This document shows, piece by piece, positions 22,987 to 29,302 of a stretch of 30,836 nt of DNA (the first letter of the stretch is position 1; each line of letters starts with the position of its first letter). The notes beneath the pieces are model-generated. The model did not search any database. It was not told where the DNA came from and was given only the letters and a program-made list of their open reading frames with translations. The DNA is taken from the IMG/VR virus record IMGVR_UViG_3300009545_000051, positions 1 through 30,836 of that record; one strand, 5' to 3'. Source of the stretch: a virus. The position numbers and the translations under genes were made by a program.

Positions 22987-23901
22987 ATGGCCGACCTCCC
23001 CGTCAACGGGGACCTGCTGGGCCTGGCCGGGAAGTTCATAACCGACCAGGCCCTCGCGGATCACCTGAAGGTCCCCCGTACGACGCTACGGGATCATATC
23101 TACCGGCTGGGCATGCGCGAGGCGATCAACGCCGCGCGCGAACGGCCCGAGGTAGAGGCCCCGCCCGTCGAGGTTCCGGTGATTCACCGTGACTACTCGG
23201 GGGAGAGTCGGCATTACGTCTACCCGCTTGGCGACGTTCACCTCGGAGCCAAGCGCCACAGTCCCGAGTTGTGGGAGGACTGGCTGGGCTACCTGCGTTC
23301 GCGGAAAACGTCCTCGATGCTTGGGACGGGCGACTTCCTGAACACGGCGATCGTTGGCTCGAAGTCCGACGTGTACGACGAGCGCATGACCGTCGGCCAG
23401 GCAAAGCGCCTGTTGACCAGGCAGCTCCGTCCGCTCGCCGAGGAAAACCGGCTGGACGCGCTGATGCCCGGCAACCACGAGGTACGAATCACCCGGGCGA
23501 TCGGCGACTGCCCGATCCATGACGTCGCCGACACGCTCGGCGTGAACTATGTGGAGGCCGCGGCGCTGTTCGTCTACACGGTGGGCGAACAGACGTACGA
23601 AGTCTACATGCGCCATGGAACCGGCATGGGCCAGTCCCTAGCGACGCTAGCGAAGTCGGGCTATGTGATCGGTGCCGACGTGTATGTAACCGGGCACACG
23701 CACCGCCAGGCCGTGACCGCCGATGATTATTTCGGTCGCATCGACTCAAAGATCACCCGGCGTAAGCGGTACTTCGTCAGCTCGGGCTCGTTCATGGGTT
23801 ACGAGCGCTACGCCGCCGAACGCGGCTATCCGCCCTCGCGGATGGGCGCACCGCGCATATTGCTCGACGGTCGGAGGTGGGACGTCCATGTCTCGATCTG
23901 A
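22987..23901 (+). CDS. Metallophosphoesterase with N-terminal HTH-like domain
   Basis: A 304-residue protein with AAGGAG before ATG 22987. Residues 15-45 (FITDQALADHLKVPRTTLRD) look like a helix-turn-helix. The calcineurin-like phosphoesterase core is complete: GDVHLGA (D83, H85), GTGDFL (D116), PGNHE (N163, H164), MRHGTGM and TGHTHR. These bind two metal ions and hydrolyse phosphoesters. The HTH fusion suggests a DNA or RNA substrate. It opens the DNA-metabolism half of the window and its 3' end overlaps the next gene by 14 bases. Confidence 0.85.
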   Translation: MADLPVNGDLLGLAGKFITDQALADHLKVPRTTLRDHIYRLGMREAINAARERPEVEAPPVEVPVIHRDYSGESRHYVYPLGDVHLGAKRHSPELWEDWLGYLRSRKTSSMLGTGDFLNTAIVGSKSDVYDERMTVGQAKRLLTRQLRPLAEENRLDALMPGNHEVRITRAIGDCPIHDVADTLGVNYVEAAALFVYTVGEQTYEVYMRHGTGMGQSLATLAKSGYVIGADVYVTGHTHRQAVTADDYFGRIDSKITRRKRYFVSSGSFMGYERYAAERGYPPSRMGAPRILLDGRRWDVHVSI

Positions 23902-24397
23902 GCCGATCCACGGCGGCTACCCCGGCGAGGTCAGCCACGGCCCGAGTATGAACCCGAGGTCGCGGAGGTGCTTGGTGGCCCGTAGCCCACATCCCCTGGT
24001 GGCCGAGTTCCACGCCGCCGCAGGGGCACCGATCCGGCAGACGCCCACGATCCCGCCCCGCAAGGAGGCAGACGCGCGGGTCAACATGGCGTTCGAGGAG
24101 TACGACGAGCATGAGCGCGAGGTCGCCGACTACCAGGAGGATGTTCGACTACAGAACGCAGGGCCGACCCGCGAGCGCGACCACATTGCCAAGGTGGGAC
24201 GTGAGCTGGGGGACGCTGTATACGTTGCCTACGGTACGGCACTGGAGTATGGAGTGGACCTCGACGCAATCATTGCTGAGATACACGCGGCGAATATGCG
24301 CAAGGTGCGGGGCGGGGTGAAGAAGCGGAAGGACGGCAAGGTGCTCAAGCCCGACGGATGGGAGCCGCCCGATGTGTACCGAGTCATTTTCGGGTGA
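23888..24397 (+). CDS. MazG/HisE-like nucleotide pyrophosphohydrolase
   Basis: A 169-residue protein. From residue 37 (LVAEFHAAAGAPI) it follows the all-alpha NTP pyrophosphohydrolase pattern: FEEYDEHERE (E70/E71, E74), then ELGDAVYVAYGTALEYGVDL (E106, D109) and HAANMRKV (N136). These acidic residues and the late Asn-x2-Lys segment coordinate Mg and phosphate in the family. Phage versions probably trim nucleotide pools. The first 30 residues are unlike the family, so the true start could be further in, for example near the GTG coding V30; ATG 23888 is kept for its overlap with the preceding gene. Confidence 0.75.
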   Translation: MSRSEPIHGGYPGEVSHGPSMNPRSRRCLVARSPHPLVAEFHAAAGAPIRQTPTIPPRKEADARVNMAFEEYDEHEREVADYQEDVRLQNAGPTRERDHIAKVGRELGDAVYVAYGTALEYGVDLDAIIAEIHAANMRKVRGGVKKRKDGKVLKPDGWEPPDVYRVIFG

Positions 24398-24869
24398 TAC
24401 CTGGAATGGCTGCCCCGTCTGCAAGGGGTATGGGCGCGTGCCAACGGTCATGCTGCCGGCGCTGGGGGGTGCGGTCGAGTCGCTGCCCGAGGTTCCCCCG
24501 AGGCCAGAGGGTCTGCTGTGCATCGCTTGCGCCGGCACGGGCAACCAGCGCGCGTACCGCGAGTTGCTCGCCTATCGCATGGGTATCCGCGCGGGGTTTG
24601 AGGCGATGAGTAGGGCGATGCCCGACCTGAGCGGCACGATGGGCCTAGATGCCCTCCAACGCGCCCTAGACGAACAGGAAACGGAGGCGGCATGGGAGAG
24701 GCCAGTCGAGTATGCCCGCTTATCCGCGCGGCCGACGCGGTCTACGGTGAGCGTCCCGAGAACTACGGGCACCCGGCCGAGAACTTCGAGCACATCGCAT
24801 CATTGTGGCGGGCGCTGTTCGGCTGGGACGTCGTCGCCGAGGACGTGGCCCTGGCAATGGTGCTCTTGA
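24372..24869 (+). CDS. DnaJ-type zinc-finger protein with an out-of-frame tail over the next gene
   Basis: The 165-residue frame starts inside the previous gene. It contains CPVCKGYG (C14, C17) and CIACAGTG (C50, C53), two CxxCxGxG motifs as in the DnaJ zinc-binding domain, then a helical region ending near DEQETEAA (residue 106). The last 58 residues read across the next gene in another frame and look non-biological (Ser/Thr/Arg-rich). At 24690 the codons are GCA TGG, so the next ATG is followed by G where an A would create the usual ATGA stop/start overlap. One substitution would restore a 107-residue protein. Binding of nucleic acid or a protein partner is inference. Confidence 0.6.
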   Translation: MCTESFSGDTWNGCPVCKGYGRVPTVMLPALGGAVESLPEVPPRPEGLLCIACAGTGNQRAYRELLAYRMGIRAGFEAMSRAMPDLSGTMGLDALQRALDEQETEAAWERPVEYARLSARPTRSTVSVPRTTGTRPRTSSTSHHCGGRCSAGTSSPRTWPWQWCS

Positions 24870-24970
24870 AGCTCTCGCGGCTCAAGCGGACGCCCGGACA
24901 CGAGGACAGCGCGACGGACGTTGCGGGCTACATCGAGGCGTATTGGATGATCCGAGCGCGCGGTCGCTAA
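24692..24970 (+). CDS. DUF6378-like phage protein
   Basis: A 92-residue all-helical protein. The sequence AADAVYGERPENYGHPAENF, HIASLWRALFG, VAEDVALAMVLLKLSRL and DSATDVAGYIEAYWMI matches a widespread phage family annotated as DUF6378. The YGxPxENF block and the ED-VALAMxLLKLSR helix are its constant parts. Function is unestablished, though the fold resembles helical nucleotide-handling proteins and the gene neighbours a MazG-like enzyme. Confidence 0.7.
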   Translation: MGEASRVCPLIRAADAVYGERPENYGHPAENFEHIASLWRALFGWDVVAEDVALAMVLLKLSRLKRTPGHEDSATDVAGYIEAYWMIRARGR

Positions 24971-24973
24971 AGG

Positions 24974-24990
24974 GGAACCGGATCGGTGCC
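24974..24990 (+). promoter_or_regulatory. Operator-like site D
   Basis: GGAACCGGATCGGTGCC is an imperfect palindrome (arms of 6, spacer 5). It is the exact reverse complement of the site at 25635-25651; with one flanking base the identity is 18 bp. It lies 66 bases upstream of the gene at 25056. The rest of the 85-base gap holds a possible TTGTTC-17-TACACC promoter pair and the hairpin at 25024. Confidence 0.7.
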
Positions 24991-25023
24991 GATGCTGCTA
25001 GCGTTTTGTTCCATTACATAGAA

Positions 25024-25040
25024 CCCCTTACACCGAGGGG
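25024..25040 (+). other. Leader hairpin before the 25056 gene
   Basis: CCCCT (25024-25028) pairs with AGGGG (25036-25040) around TACACCG, directly before a purine-rich ribosome-binding region (GGGAAGGGTTGGG). It could modulate translation of the small downstream gene. Confidence 0.35.
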
Positions 25041-25055
25041 AAGGGAAGGGTTGGG

Positions 25056-25319
25056 ATGGAGCCCCTGACGGCGACTGAACGACAATCCATTAGACGGGTG
25101 CTCGCATGCCTTGAAATCGAGCGCAGGACGCTAGCCCGCGAGGGCGTAGGCGCGGGGGAAGCCTTCGCGGCATGGGAGGGCATGGCGGACGCCATCAAGG
25201 AGAACCTGTGCGACGTTTGTGACGACGACGCCTCACCTGCCCCGCAGCGCGCCCGGCGCCGCTCAAAAGCGACCCGGGCAGGGGGCGGTGCCAGTTCGCG
25301 GCGGCCTCGTGCCAGATAG
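25056..25319 (+). CDS. Small hypothetical protein converging on the HTH regulator
   Basis: An 87-residue protein. Residues 1-48 are helical (ATERQSIRRVLACLEIERRT, EAFAAWEGMADAIKEN) and end in CDVCDDD, a possible metal site. The C-terminal 30 residues are Arg/Ala/Ser-rich and overlap the antisense regulator gene by 125 bases, so they may be poorly constrained. An operator-like site lies upstream at 24974. The small size and its position beside the regulator suggest an anti-repressor or Cro-like partner, but no HTH is visible, so this is only a hypothesis. Confidence 0.5.
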   Translation: MEPLTATERQSIRRVLACLEIERRTLAREGVGAGEAFAAWEGMADAIKENLCDVCDDDASPAPQRARRRSKATRAGGGASSRRPRAR

Positions 25320-25551
25320 CGCCCTCGTCCAGGTCCGGGATTAGCGCGACATAGGCCGCAATTATCTGCGGCGCCTTCTCGCCCCATTTCCCGGCCTCCC
25401 ATCGTTTGATCGTCGTATGGCTCACGCGGGCTGCGGCTGCTATCTGGTGCAGCGAGACGTCACCTACACGTACGCGTGCTCGCCAGAGCAGAAAGACGAG
25501 GTTGTTCTGGACGATCGTTAGGCCGTGTAAATGCGGGGGATGGTGCGCCAT
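25195..25551 (-). CDS. XRE-type HTH transcriptional regulator, minus strand
   Basis: A 118-residue protein on the opposite strand. Residues 30-56 (VSLHQIAAAARVSHTTIKRW, then EAGK) form a typical XRE helix-turn-helix with the terminal W-E-x-G. It continues with APQIIAAYVALIPDLDEGA. The C-terminus is basic and overlaps the convergent 25056 gene. It is one of only two minus-strand genes in the window and is divergent from the ERF gene across a 130-base region holding three operator-like palindromes. This layout is that of a lysogeny switch regulator controlling its own promoter. Whether it is the CI-like repressor or a Cro-like factor cannot be told from sequence. There is no peptidase/oligomerisation domain, so it is shorter than lambda CI. 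Confidence 0.8.
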   Translation of the reverse strand: MAHHPPHLHGLTIVQNNLVFLLWRARVRVGDVSLHQIAAAARVSHTTIKRWEAGKWGEKAPQIIAAYVALIPDLDEGAIWHEAAANWHRPLPGSLLSGAGRAAGQVRRRRHKRRTGSP

Positions 25552-25586
25552 ATCGCGCCTATGTTCGCTGTTGCCTCGGACGTTCC

Positions 25587-25615
25587 TGTATCGGCCGGAA
25601 CCAATACGGTTCCAA
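25587..25615 (-). promoter_or_regulatory. Candidate promoter of the HTH regulator
   Basis: On the minus strand TTGGAA (25610-25615) is followed by a 17-base spacer and GATACA (25587-25592). Operator A (25597-25613) covers almost the whole spacer, so repressor binding would block it. Hexamer matches are moderate; the spacing and operator overlap are the stronger evidence. Confidence 0.4.
25597..25613 (+). promoter_or_regulatory. Operator-like site A
   Basis: GGAACCAATACGGTTCC has perfect 6-bp arms around a 5-bp spacer. It is the most symmetrical member of the family and lies 46 bases upstream of the HTH regulator start. Confidence 0.75.
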
Positions 25616-25629
25616 ACCTGCTAGGTTCC
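25613..25629 (+). promoter_or_regulatory. Operator-like site B (degenerate)
   Basis: CAAACCTGCTAGGTTCC shares one base with site A. The right arm is perfect and the left differs at two positions; AACCT-GCT-AGGTT within it is a perfect inverted repeat. Its centre is 16 bp from that of site A. Confidence 0.55.
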
Positions 25630-25634
25630 CCCGC

Positions 25635-25651
25635 GGCACCGATCCGGTTCC
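25635..25651 (+). promoter_or_regulatory. Operator-like site C
   Basis: GGCACCGATCCGGTTCC is the exact reverse complement of site D. It lies 31-34 bases upstream of the ERF start, where it could control the rightward transcript. Centres of A, B and C are at 25605, 25621 and 25643. Confidence 0.7.
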
Positions 25652-25681
25652 GCGGACTAACTCGACTGATTCGGGGGTCGC

Positions 25682-26293
25682 ATGATGGCACGAACTGCCC
25701 TGTGGGGCGCGCTGCTCGCTGTCCAAAGCGAGGCGAGCACGATGCGTAAGGATGCATCGAACCCGCACTTCAAATCGAAATACCTCTCGCTGCCAGCGTT
25801 GATGGAGCAGGGACTCCCGCTCCTCACGTCCCACGGCTTGGCCTGGTCGGCACGGCCATGCGGTACCGCCGACGAACCGCGCTTGCGATACACGGTGGCT
25901 CACGCCGAGAGCGGCGAGGAACTGACCGAGTCGATGCCTACGTGTCCGGCGAAGCGGGACCCCCAGGGCATGGGGTCGGGGATCACATACGCCAAGCGCT
26001 ACGCCTTTGAATCGACACTCGGCTTCGTTGCTGACGAGGACGACGACGGCAACGCGGCATCCGCGCGCGCACCACGCGCCCCATCACGCCGCACCGCGAG
26101 GTCCACAGTCGCCAAGGCTGAGACTTTGCGTCGGGTGAAGGCGCTGATTCGCGAGACGACGGAGGACAACGCCCGGCTCGCCTTGGTCGCGGTCGGAGTA
26201 GACGCAGGCGACGGCAAGGTGGGGGAGGCCGTCAAGGGACTTACGCAGGTTCAAGCCGAGGCGCTGATTCTGCGCCTCCCGAGCAAGGAGTGA
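25682..26293 (+). CDS. erf: ERF-family single-strand annealing recombinase
   Basis: A 203-residue protein; ATG 25682 or ATG 25685 (better spaced from GGGGG at 25673-25677) is the start. Residues 8-125 match the ERF family: LLAVQSEASTMRKDASNPHF, KSKYLSLPALMEQGLPLLTS, HGLAWS, and the signature DPQGMGSGITYAKRYAFEST followed by LGFVADEDDDGNAA. ERF proteins anneal complementary single strands during phage recombination. The C-terminal 75 residues are helical and may contact SSB or the exonuclease. It is the first gene rightward of the control region, consistent with early expression. Confidence 0.9.
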   Translation: MMARTALWGALLAVQSEASTMRKDASNPHFKSKYLSLPALMEQGLPLLTSHGLAWSARPCGTADEPRLRYTVAHAESGEELTESMPTCPAKRDPQGMGSGITYAKRYAFESTLGFVADEDDDGNAASARAPRAPSRRTARSTVAKAETLRRVKALIRETTEDNARLALVAVGVDAGDGKVGEAVKGLTQVQAEALILRLPSKE

Positions 26294-26299
26294 GAAACA

Positions 26300-26572
26300 A
26301 TGAGCCGCAGAGCACGGCAAGGCGAGCAGATACAAATACCCCCGGCGCAGATCACCATTCCCTTCTGCGCGATCGAGCTGGCAGACCCGAGCGAGGACGG
26401 AAGCGCGGCGCTGATGTGCCGCATTTTCTCCCCGAATTTGTCACTCGTGATCGTGCTGCAACCGGAGCAGCGCGCCGAACTAGCAAAGGCAGCAGCCGCT
26501 CCACACGTTGAGCGGCCATCGGCCGCAGACGTTGCAGCGGTTTCTAGCGCAGGTTCGGTAATCGTCCCGTGA
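26300..26572 (+). CDS. Hypothetical protein between ERF and exonuclease
   Basis: A 90-residue protein from ATG 26300, with the GAGTGAGA region as a weak ribosome site. The basic N-terminus (SRRARQGEQIQIPPAQITIP) leads to a beta-like stretch (CAIELADPSE, ALMCRIFSPNLSLVIVLQPE) and an Ala-rich tail. The strand pattern looks like a small beta domain. Its place between the two recombinase genes suggests a shared operon, but I recognise no family. Confidence 0.55.
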   Translation: MSRRARQGEQIQIPPAQITIPFCAIELADPSEDGSAALMCRIFSPNLSLVIVLQPEQRAELAKAAAAPHVERPSAADVAAVSSAGSVIVP

Positions 26573-27402
26573 GCATCCCCGAGGTTGTCTTCTCGGAGAA
26601 GCCGCGGGGGTACCACGTCAACGGCGTGAAGGTCCCTGGAGTAACCACGGTCCTCGGGATTCTGGATAAGCCAGCACTCCCGCCGTGGGCGGCAAAGATG
26701 ACGGTGCTCGGCGTGGCGCGCCTGATGATGGAACGTCGCCTTCCCGCAGTCCCGAGCAACCCGGAGCGCCTGCGCCAGAAGCTGGCCGCAGAGAACATCA
26801 AGGTCCCCGAGAACCCCGACCGCGAGGCACTCGCATCAGGGGTGGCGCATCTCCTCAAACGCCGGCTGAAAAGTCGGAAGCTCGATCACTTCTCCATCAC
26901 CGGAGACGCGATCGACCGAGGAAACGCCGTGCATAAGGCACAGGAGGACTGGATCAACCACCGCCGCATACCCGTCCTGGCTAACTACCCGGAGACGCAC
27001 CGCGGTTATATACAGGGCTGGACCCGCTTTGTGCTGGAGTGGGAGCCCGAATTCCTGGAGGCGGAGCGCCCGATCGGCTCGGCTGTTCACGGATTCGCTG
27101 GCACCCGAGACACGGTCTGCCGTGTCAGGCACGCGAAGTACGGGCGCTGCCTGCTCGACCTCAAGACTTCCAAGGCCGTGTATCCGGGAACGATGTTCCC
27201 GCAGCTCATGGCCTACGAGATTGGCGGGGTGGAGTGTGGCGATGAGCCCACGGATCGGCAGGGCATCGTCCGAATCGGAGACGGTGAATTTGAGGTCGCT
27301 TGGTCGGTTGCCGAACCGGACGACTTTCTATCGGTCCTGCACGCCTACAAGCGCCAGCAGGCACTCATCGCACGAGCCAAGGAGACGCGCAATGCGGAGT
27401 AG
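26569..27402 (+). CDS. PD-(D/E)XK exonuclease (Cas4/RecB-like)
   Basis: A 277-residue protein from GTG 26569, overlapping the previous stop. The nuclease motifs are complete and in order: G118-x3-H122 in RGNAVHKAQEDW, D181 in AGTRDTVC, D197-x-K199 in LLDLKTSKAVYPG, and Q212-x3-Y216 in PQLMAYEIGG. This is the RecB/Cas4-like or lambda-exonuclease-related fold that resects DNA ends. Paired with an ERF annealing protein it forms a standard two-component phage recombination system. No 4Fe-4S Cys cluster is seen, so it is not a true Cas4. Confidence 0.85.
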   Translation: MSIPEVVFSEKPRGYHVNGVKVPGVTTVLGILDKPALPPWAAKMTVLGVARLMMERRLPAVPSNPERLRQKLAAENIKVPENPDREALASGVAHLLKRRLKSRKLDHFSITGDAIDRGNAVHKAQEDWINHRRIPVLANYPETHRGYIQGWTRFVLEWEPEFLEAERPIGSAVHGFAGTRDTVCRVRHAKYGRCLLDLKTSKAVYPGTMFPQLMAYEIGGVECGDEPTDRQGIVRIGDGEFEVAWSVAEPDDFLSVLHAYKRQQALIARAKETRNAE

Positions 27403-27961
27403 AGTTCTCAACAATGAACAGGTGGCGTCCGTTCGTCGGATGCTCGGCAACGGCATATCTGCGGACCTGATTGCCGCGAACATGGGGGTTTCAAGCGCGA
27501 CGGTGCACGACATTCGCCGCGGGCGTACACACAGTCACCACGGCGGCGCCGATCCCTTTCCGGAACAGATAAGGGCGGCACTCGAACGCGAACGGCGCAA
27601 GGGGGTTGAGTTCCCCGTTGCGTGGGCGAATGCCCTGGAGCTTCACCCCGCGCCCTATGACTGGCGTTCCAAGAATGCAGGAGAGGGAGTCTCGCCGCTG
27701 GAGTTCGCCAGGCACGTATTCGCCCGTGCCTACGCCGGCATACCCCTAACTGGCAGCGTGACCGCACCCGAGCCCAGCGTGTCAACGACGCCGCGGCCGA
27801 AGGTGAAGCCCACACGCCGACACTGTCGCTGGGGCGCCGGCTGTGACACCGCAGTCAATGGCACGGCGCGCTTCTGTGCCAGGCACCGCGACATTCTGGC
27901 GACCATCGCACTCAGGCCATACGAGGCATCCCGTGAGTACGAAACCCTCGCCGTTGCATAG
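27392..27961 (+). CDS. HTH and zinc-motif DNA-binding protein
   Basis: A 189-residue protein from ATG 27392, overlapping the exonuclease by 11 bases. Residues 7-44 hold a resolvase/transposase-type HTH: NEQVASVRRMLGNGISADLI, then AANMGVSSATVHDIRRGR. The centre is helical (EQIRAALERERRKGVEFPVA). The C-terminal region has basic Pro-rich sequence then HCRWGAGCDT and RFCARHRD, a Cys/His arrangement suitable for one zinc ion. Probably a phage transcription factor or recombination accessory protein; no specific family is named. Confidence 0.65.
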   Translation: MRSRVLNNEQVASVRRMLGNGISADLIAANMGVSSATVHDIRRGRTHSHHGGADPFPEQIRAALERERRKGVEFPVAWANALELHPAPYDWRSKNAGEGVSPLEFARHVFARAYAGIPLTGSVTAPEPSVSTTPRPKVKPTRRHCRWGAGCDTAVNGTARFCARHRDILATIALRPYEASREYETLAVA

Positions 27962-28232
27962 GGTCCCCAACGGGCGTCTGCGAGAGGAGGCCGTGGCCCG
28001 GGTTGAGCGCGGCCTCCTCTCATGGCACGAGCTGGCGGTCGCCGTCGGCATCCGGCGACGCCAGCGGCCAGGGCATCGTGACGGTGAAGGCGATACCACG
28101 CGCTTGCGCCGGATGCTAGGGCTGGTCCCCGACGGACACCAAACGCCGTGCTTCATTTCGACCCTTAGCTACGAGAAGGCGCTGGCCCTCGCGCGTGCGC
28201 TCGGCTGCGACCCGGCCGACGTCGGCCTATGA
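27933..28232 (+). CDS. Small HTH-like DNA-binding protein
   Basis: A 99-residue protein from GTG 27933, chosen over an in-frame upstream ATG because conserved-looking sequence starts at HRVPNGRLREEAVARVERGL. The helix LSWHELAVAVGIRRR, the DTTRLRRMLGLVPDG segment and the final YEKALALARALGCDPADVGL match small HTH proteins frequent in actinophages. It overlaps its neighbours on both sides (29 and 4 bases). Confidence 0.65.
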   Translation: MSTKPSPLHRVPNGRLREEAVARVERGLLSWHELAVAVGIRRRQRPGHRDGEGDTTRLRRMLGLVPDGHQTPCFISTLSYEKALALARALGCDPADVGL

Positions 28233-28789
28233 GCGCCGCGTCGATCTTGTCACTGCGCATCTACGACCTTGAACTGCGCGACGACGGCTGGCATGCGGTA
28301 GTCGTCATGGCGGGCCAGTCACGTCAGGTGGACAGAACGTGCGGATCATGGCGCGTGACCCCGCAGACGGCCCCCGACGGGGCGCTAGCGCGACGCTGGG
28401 CGCACGTTCGTCCAAACGTCGCGGCCGAACTCCAGCGGGCCGTGCGCAGGCTCGAAAAAGCTGGTACCGTATCGGTTCCACGAACAAAGGAGGACAGCAC
28501 CATGAGCGCAGCAACGAAGGCTAAACCAAGCAAGGCAGCGAAAGCGAAACCGAAGGCGGCGGCGAAGCCGAAACCGGCGAAGGCCAAGACCAACCGCGGC
28601 AAGGCGTCGAAGGCAAAAGGCGCGGCGAAAATGAGCCGCGCCGAGTCGCGCAAGCGTCAAGACGATGCGCTGAAGATGCATGACGCGGGCAAGTCCTACA
28701 AGGAGATTATGGAGGCGCTCGGGTTCGCCAACCCGGGGCACACGTACAACTCCGTGGTCGCCGCGAAGAAACGCCGGGACGCGAAGTGA
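28229..28789 (+). CDS. Composite ORF: small N-terminal domain fused in frame to H1-like protein
   Basis: A 186-residue open frame from ATG 28229 (ATGA overlap). Residues 1-90 (ILSLRIYDLELRDDGWHAVV, then a WRVTPQT segment and a helix VAAELQRAVRRLEKAG) form one small domain. The frame then runs without a stop through an operator-like site and a strong ribosome site into the Lys/Ala-rich protein that also has its own start at 28502. Two products are likely: the full fusion and the shorter H1-like protein. Confidence 0.6.
   Translation: MSAASILSLRIYDLELRDDGWHAVVVMAGQSRQVDRTCGSWRVTPQTAPDGALARRWAHVRPNVAAELQRAVRRLEKAGTVSVPRTKEDSTMSAATKAKPSKAAKAKPKAAAKPKPAKAKTNRGKASKAKGAAKMSRAESRKRQDDALKMHDAGKSYKEIMEALGFANPGHTYNSVVAAKKRRDAK
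28463..28479 (+). promoter_or_regulatory. Operator-like site E inside a coding frame
   Basis: GGTACCGTATCGGTTCC; its reverse complement GGAACCGATACGGTACC differs from site A at only two positions. It lies 23 bases upstream of the internal ATG 28502 and just before an AAAGGAGG ribosome site, which argues for a separately regulated internal promoter. Confidence 0.65.
28502..28789 (+). CDS. Histone H1-like Lys/Ala-rich protein with C-terminal HTH-like segment
   Basis: A 95-residue protein from internal ATG 28502, with a near-consensus AAAGGAGG at about 28486-28493. Residues 5-50 are KPxK/AKPK repeats (SKAAKAKPKAAAKPKPAKAK) resembling bacterial H1/Hc1-like DNA-condensing tails. Residues 51-95 (SRAESRKRQDDALKMHDAGK, then SYKEIMEALGFANPGHTYNS) form a helix-turn-helix-like unit. 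It probably binds DNA non-specifically through the tail. It is nested in frame within the 28229 ORF. Confidence 0.65.
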   Translation: MSAATKAKPSKAAKAKPKAAAKPKPAKAKTNRGKASKAKGAAKMSRAESRKRQDDALKMHDAGKSYKEIMEALGFANPGHTYNSVVAAKKRRDAK

Positions 28790-28959
28790 GCGCGGCAACG
28801 ACGCCTAAGTTGGCGCGGGCCGAGCGCCTCGGCGAGAACCCCATGCAGCACGCCCGGCGTCTCGTTCGCGAGAACCACGCGAACGGGCTGCACCCCGATT
28901 ACCGGGAGTACTGTCCGGACTGTCGCTTCGAGCGTGACACGGGGGACAGCCGGCGATGA
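28786..28959 (+). CDS. Small CxxC protein
   Basis: A 57-residue protein from GTG 28786, overlapping the previous TGA. The helical RAERLGENPMQHARRLVREN and a C-terminal YCPDCRF give one CxxC; with His residues (ENHANGLHPD) it may bind zinc. Small proteins with the RLVRENHA-to-CPDC layout recur in actinophages. Function unknown. Confidence 0.55.
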   Translation: MSAATTPKLARAERLGENPMQHARRLVRENHANGLHPDYREYCPDCRFERDTGDSRR

Positions 28960-28996
28960 GTGGATCAGCGATCCAGCCCCGTGGACGGGACGTCGG

Positions 28997-29299
28997 ATGA
29001 AGGCGGGCAGTCGCCTAGCGACCCTTGCGGCTCGCATCAGGCGCTCCCGGCAGCCAGCCGAGCAGTGTCGGACGGTTGCACCGAAGGCGTGGGCGCCGCA
29101 GCAGACGCTCACACAGGCAATCCAAAGGGCACGGGCGAAGGGGCCACGCCCGGCCGTCATGCGACACATGGCGTTCCTGGTCGCGCTGCCCGAGCGACGC
29201 ATTGGCACGTACACCGACGGCGGCCCCACGCGGCAGCCAGTGGACAGGAGAAAGGGGCGCGCCGCAAGGCGCGCACGCCGTAACAACAGGAGGCGATAA
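28997..29299 (+). CDS. Small basic hypothetical protein
   Basis: A 100-residue protein from ATG 28997. Three overlapping frames are open here; this one is preferred for its helical content (SRLATLAARIRRSRQ, TLTQAIQRARAKGPR) and coherent MRHMAFLVALPERRIGTYTD. It ends in an Arg-rich tail. The high basic content suggests nucleic-acid binding. Confidence is limited by the competing frames at 28960-29283 and 29025-29306. Confidence 0.4.
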   Translation: MKAGSRLATLAARIRRSRQPAEQCRTVAPKAWAPQQTLTQAIQRARAKGPRPAVMRHMAFLVALPERRIGTYTDGGPTRQPVDRRKGRAARRARRNNRRR

Positions 29300-29302
29300 C
29301 CA

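Noticed and set aside
23616-23634. GGAACCGGCATGGGCC as another operator copy
   Set aside because: Only the left arm matches; the right arm differs at most positions, and it is inside the phosphoesterase gene.
22987-23901. Metallophosphoesterase as part of an SbcCD-like pair
   Set aside because: No ATPase partner in the window and the HTH-fused architecture differs from SbcD.
27185-27201. CGGGAAC-GAT-GTTCCCG inverted repeat in the exonuclease gene as another operator
   Set aside because: Different arms and a 3-base spacer; does not match the 17-bp family, and lies mid-gene.
28696-29286. 196-codon antisense open frame opposite the small basic protein region
   Set aside because: Arg/Ala-rich without motifs, and overlaps the H1-like gene end and the CxxC gene, which have ribosome sites and coupling.
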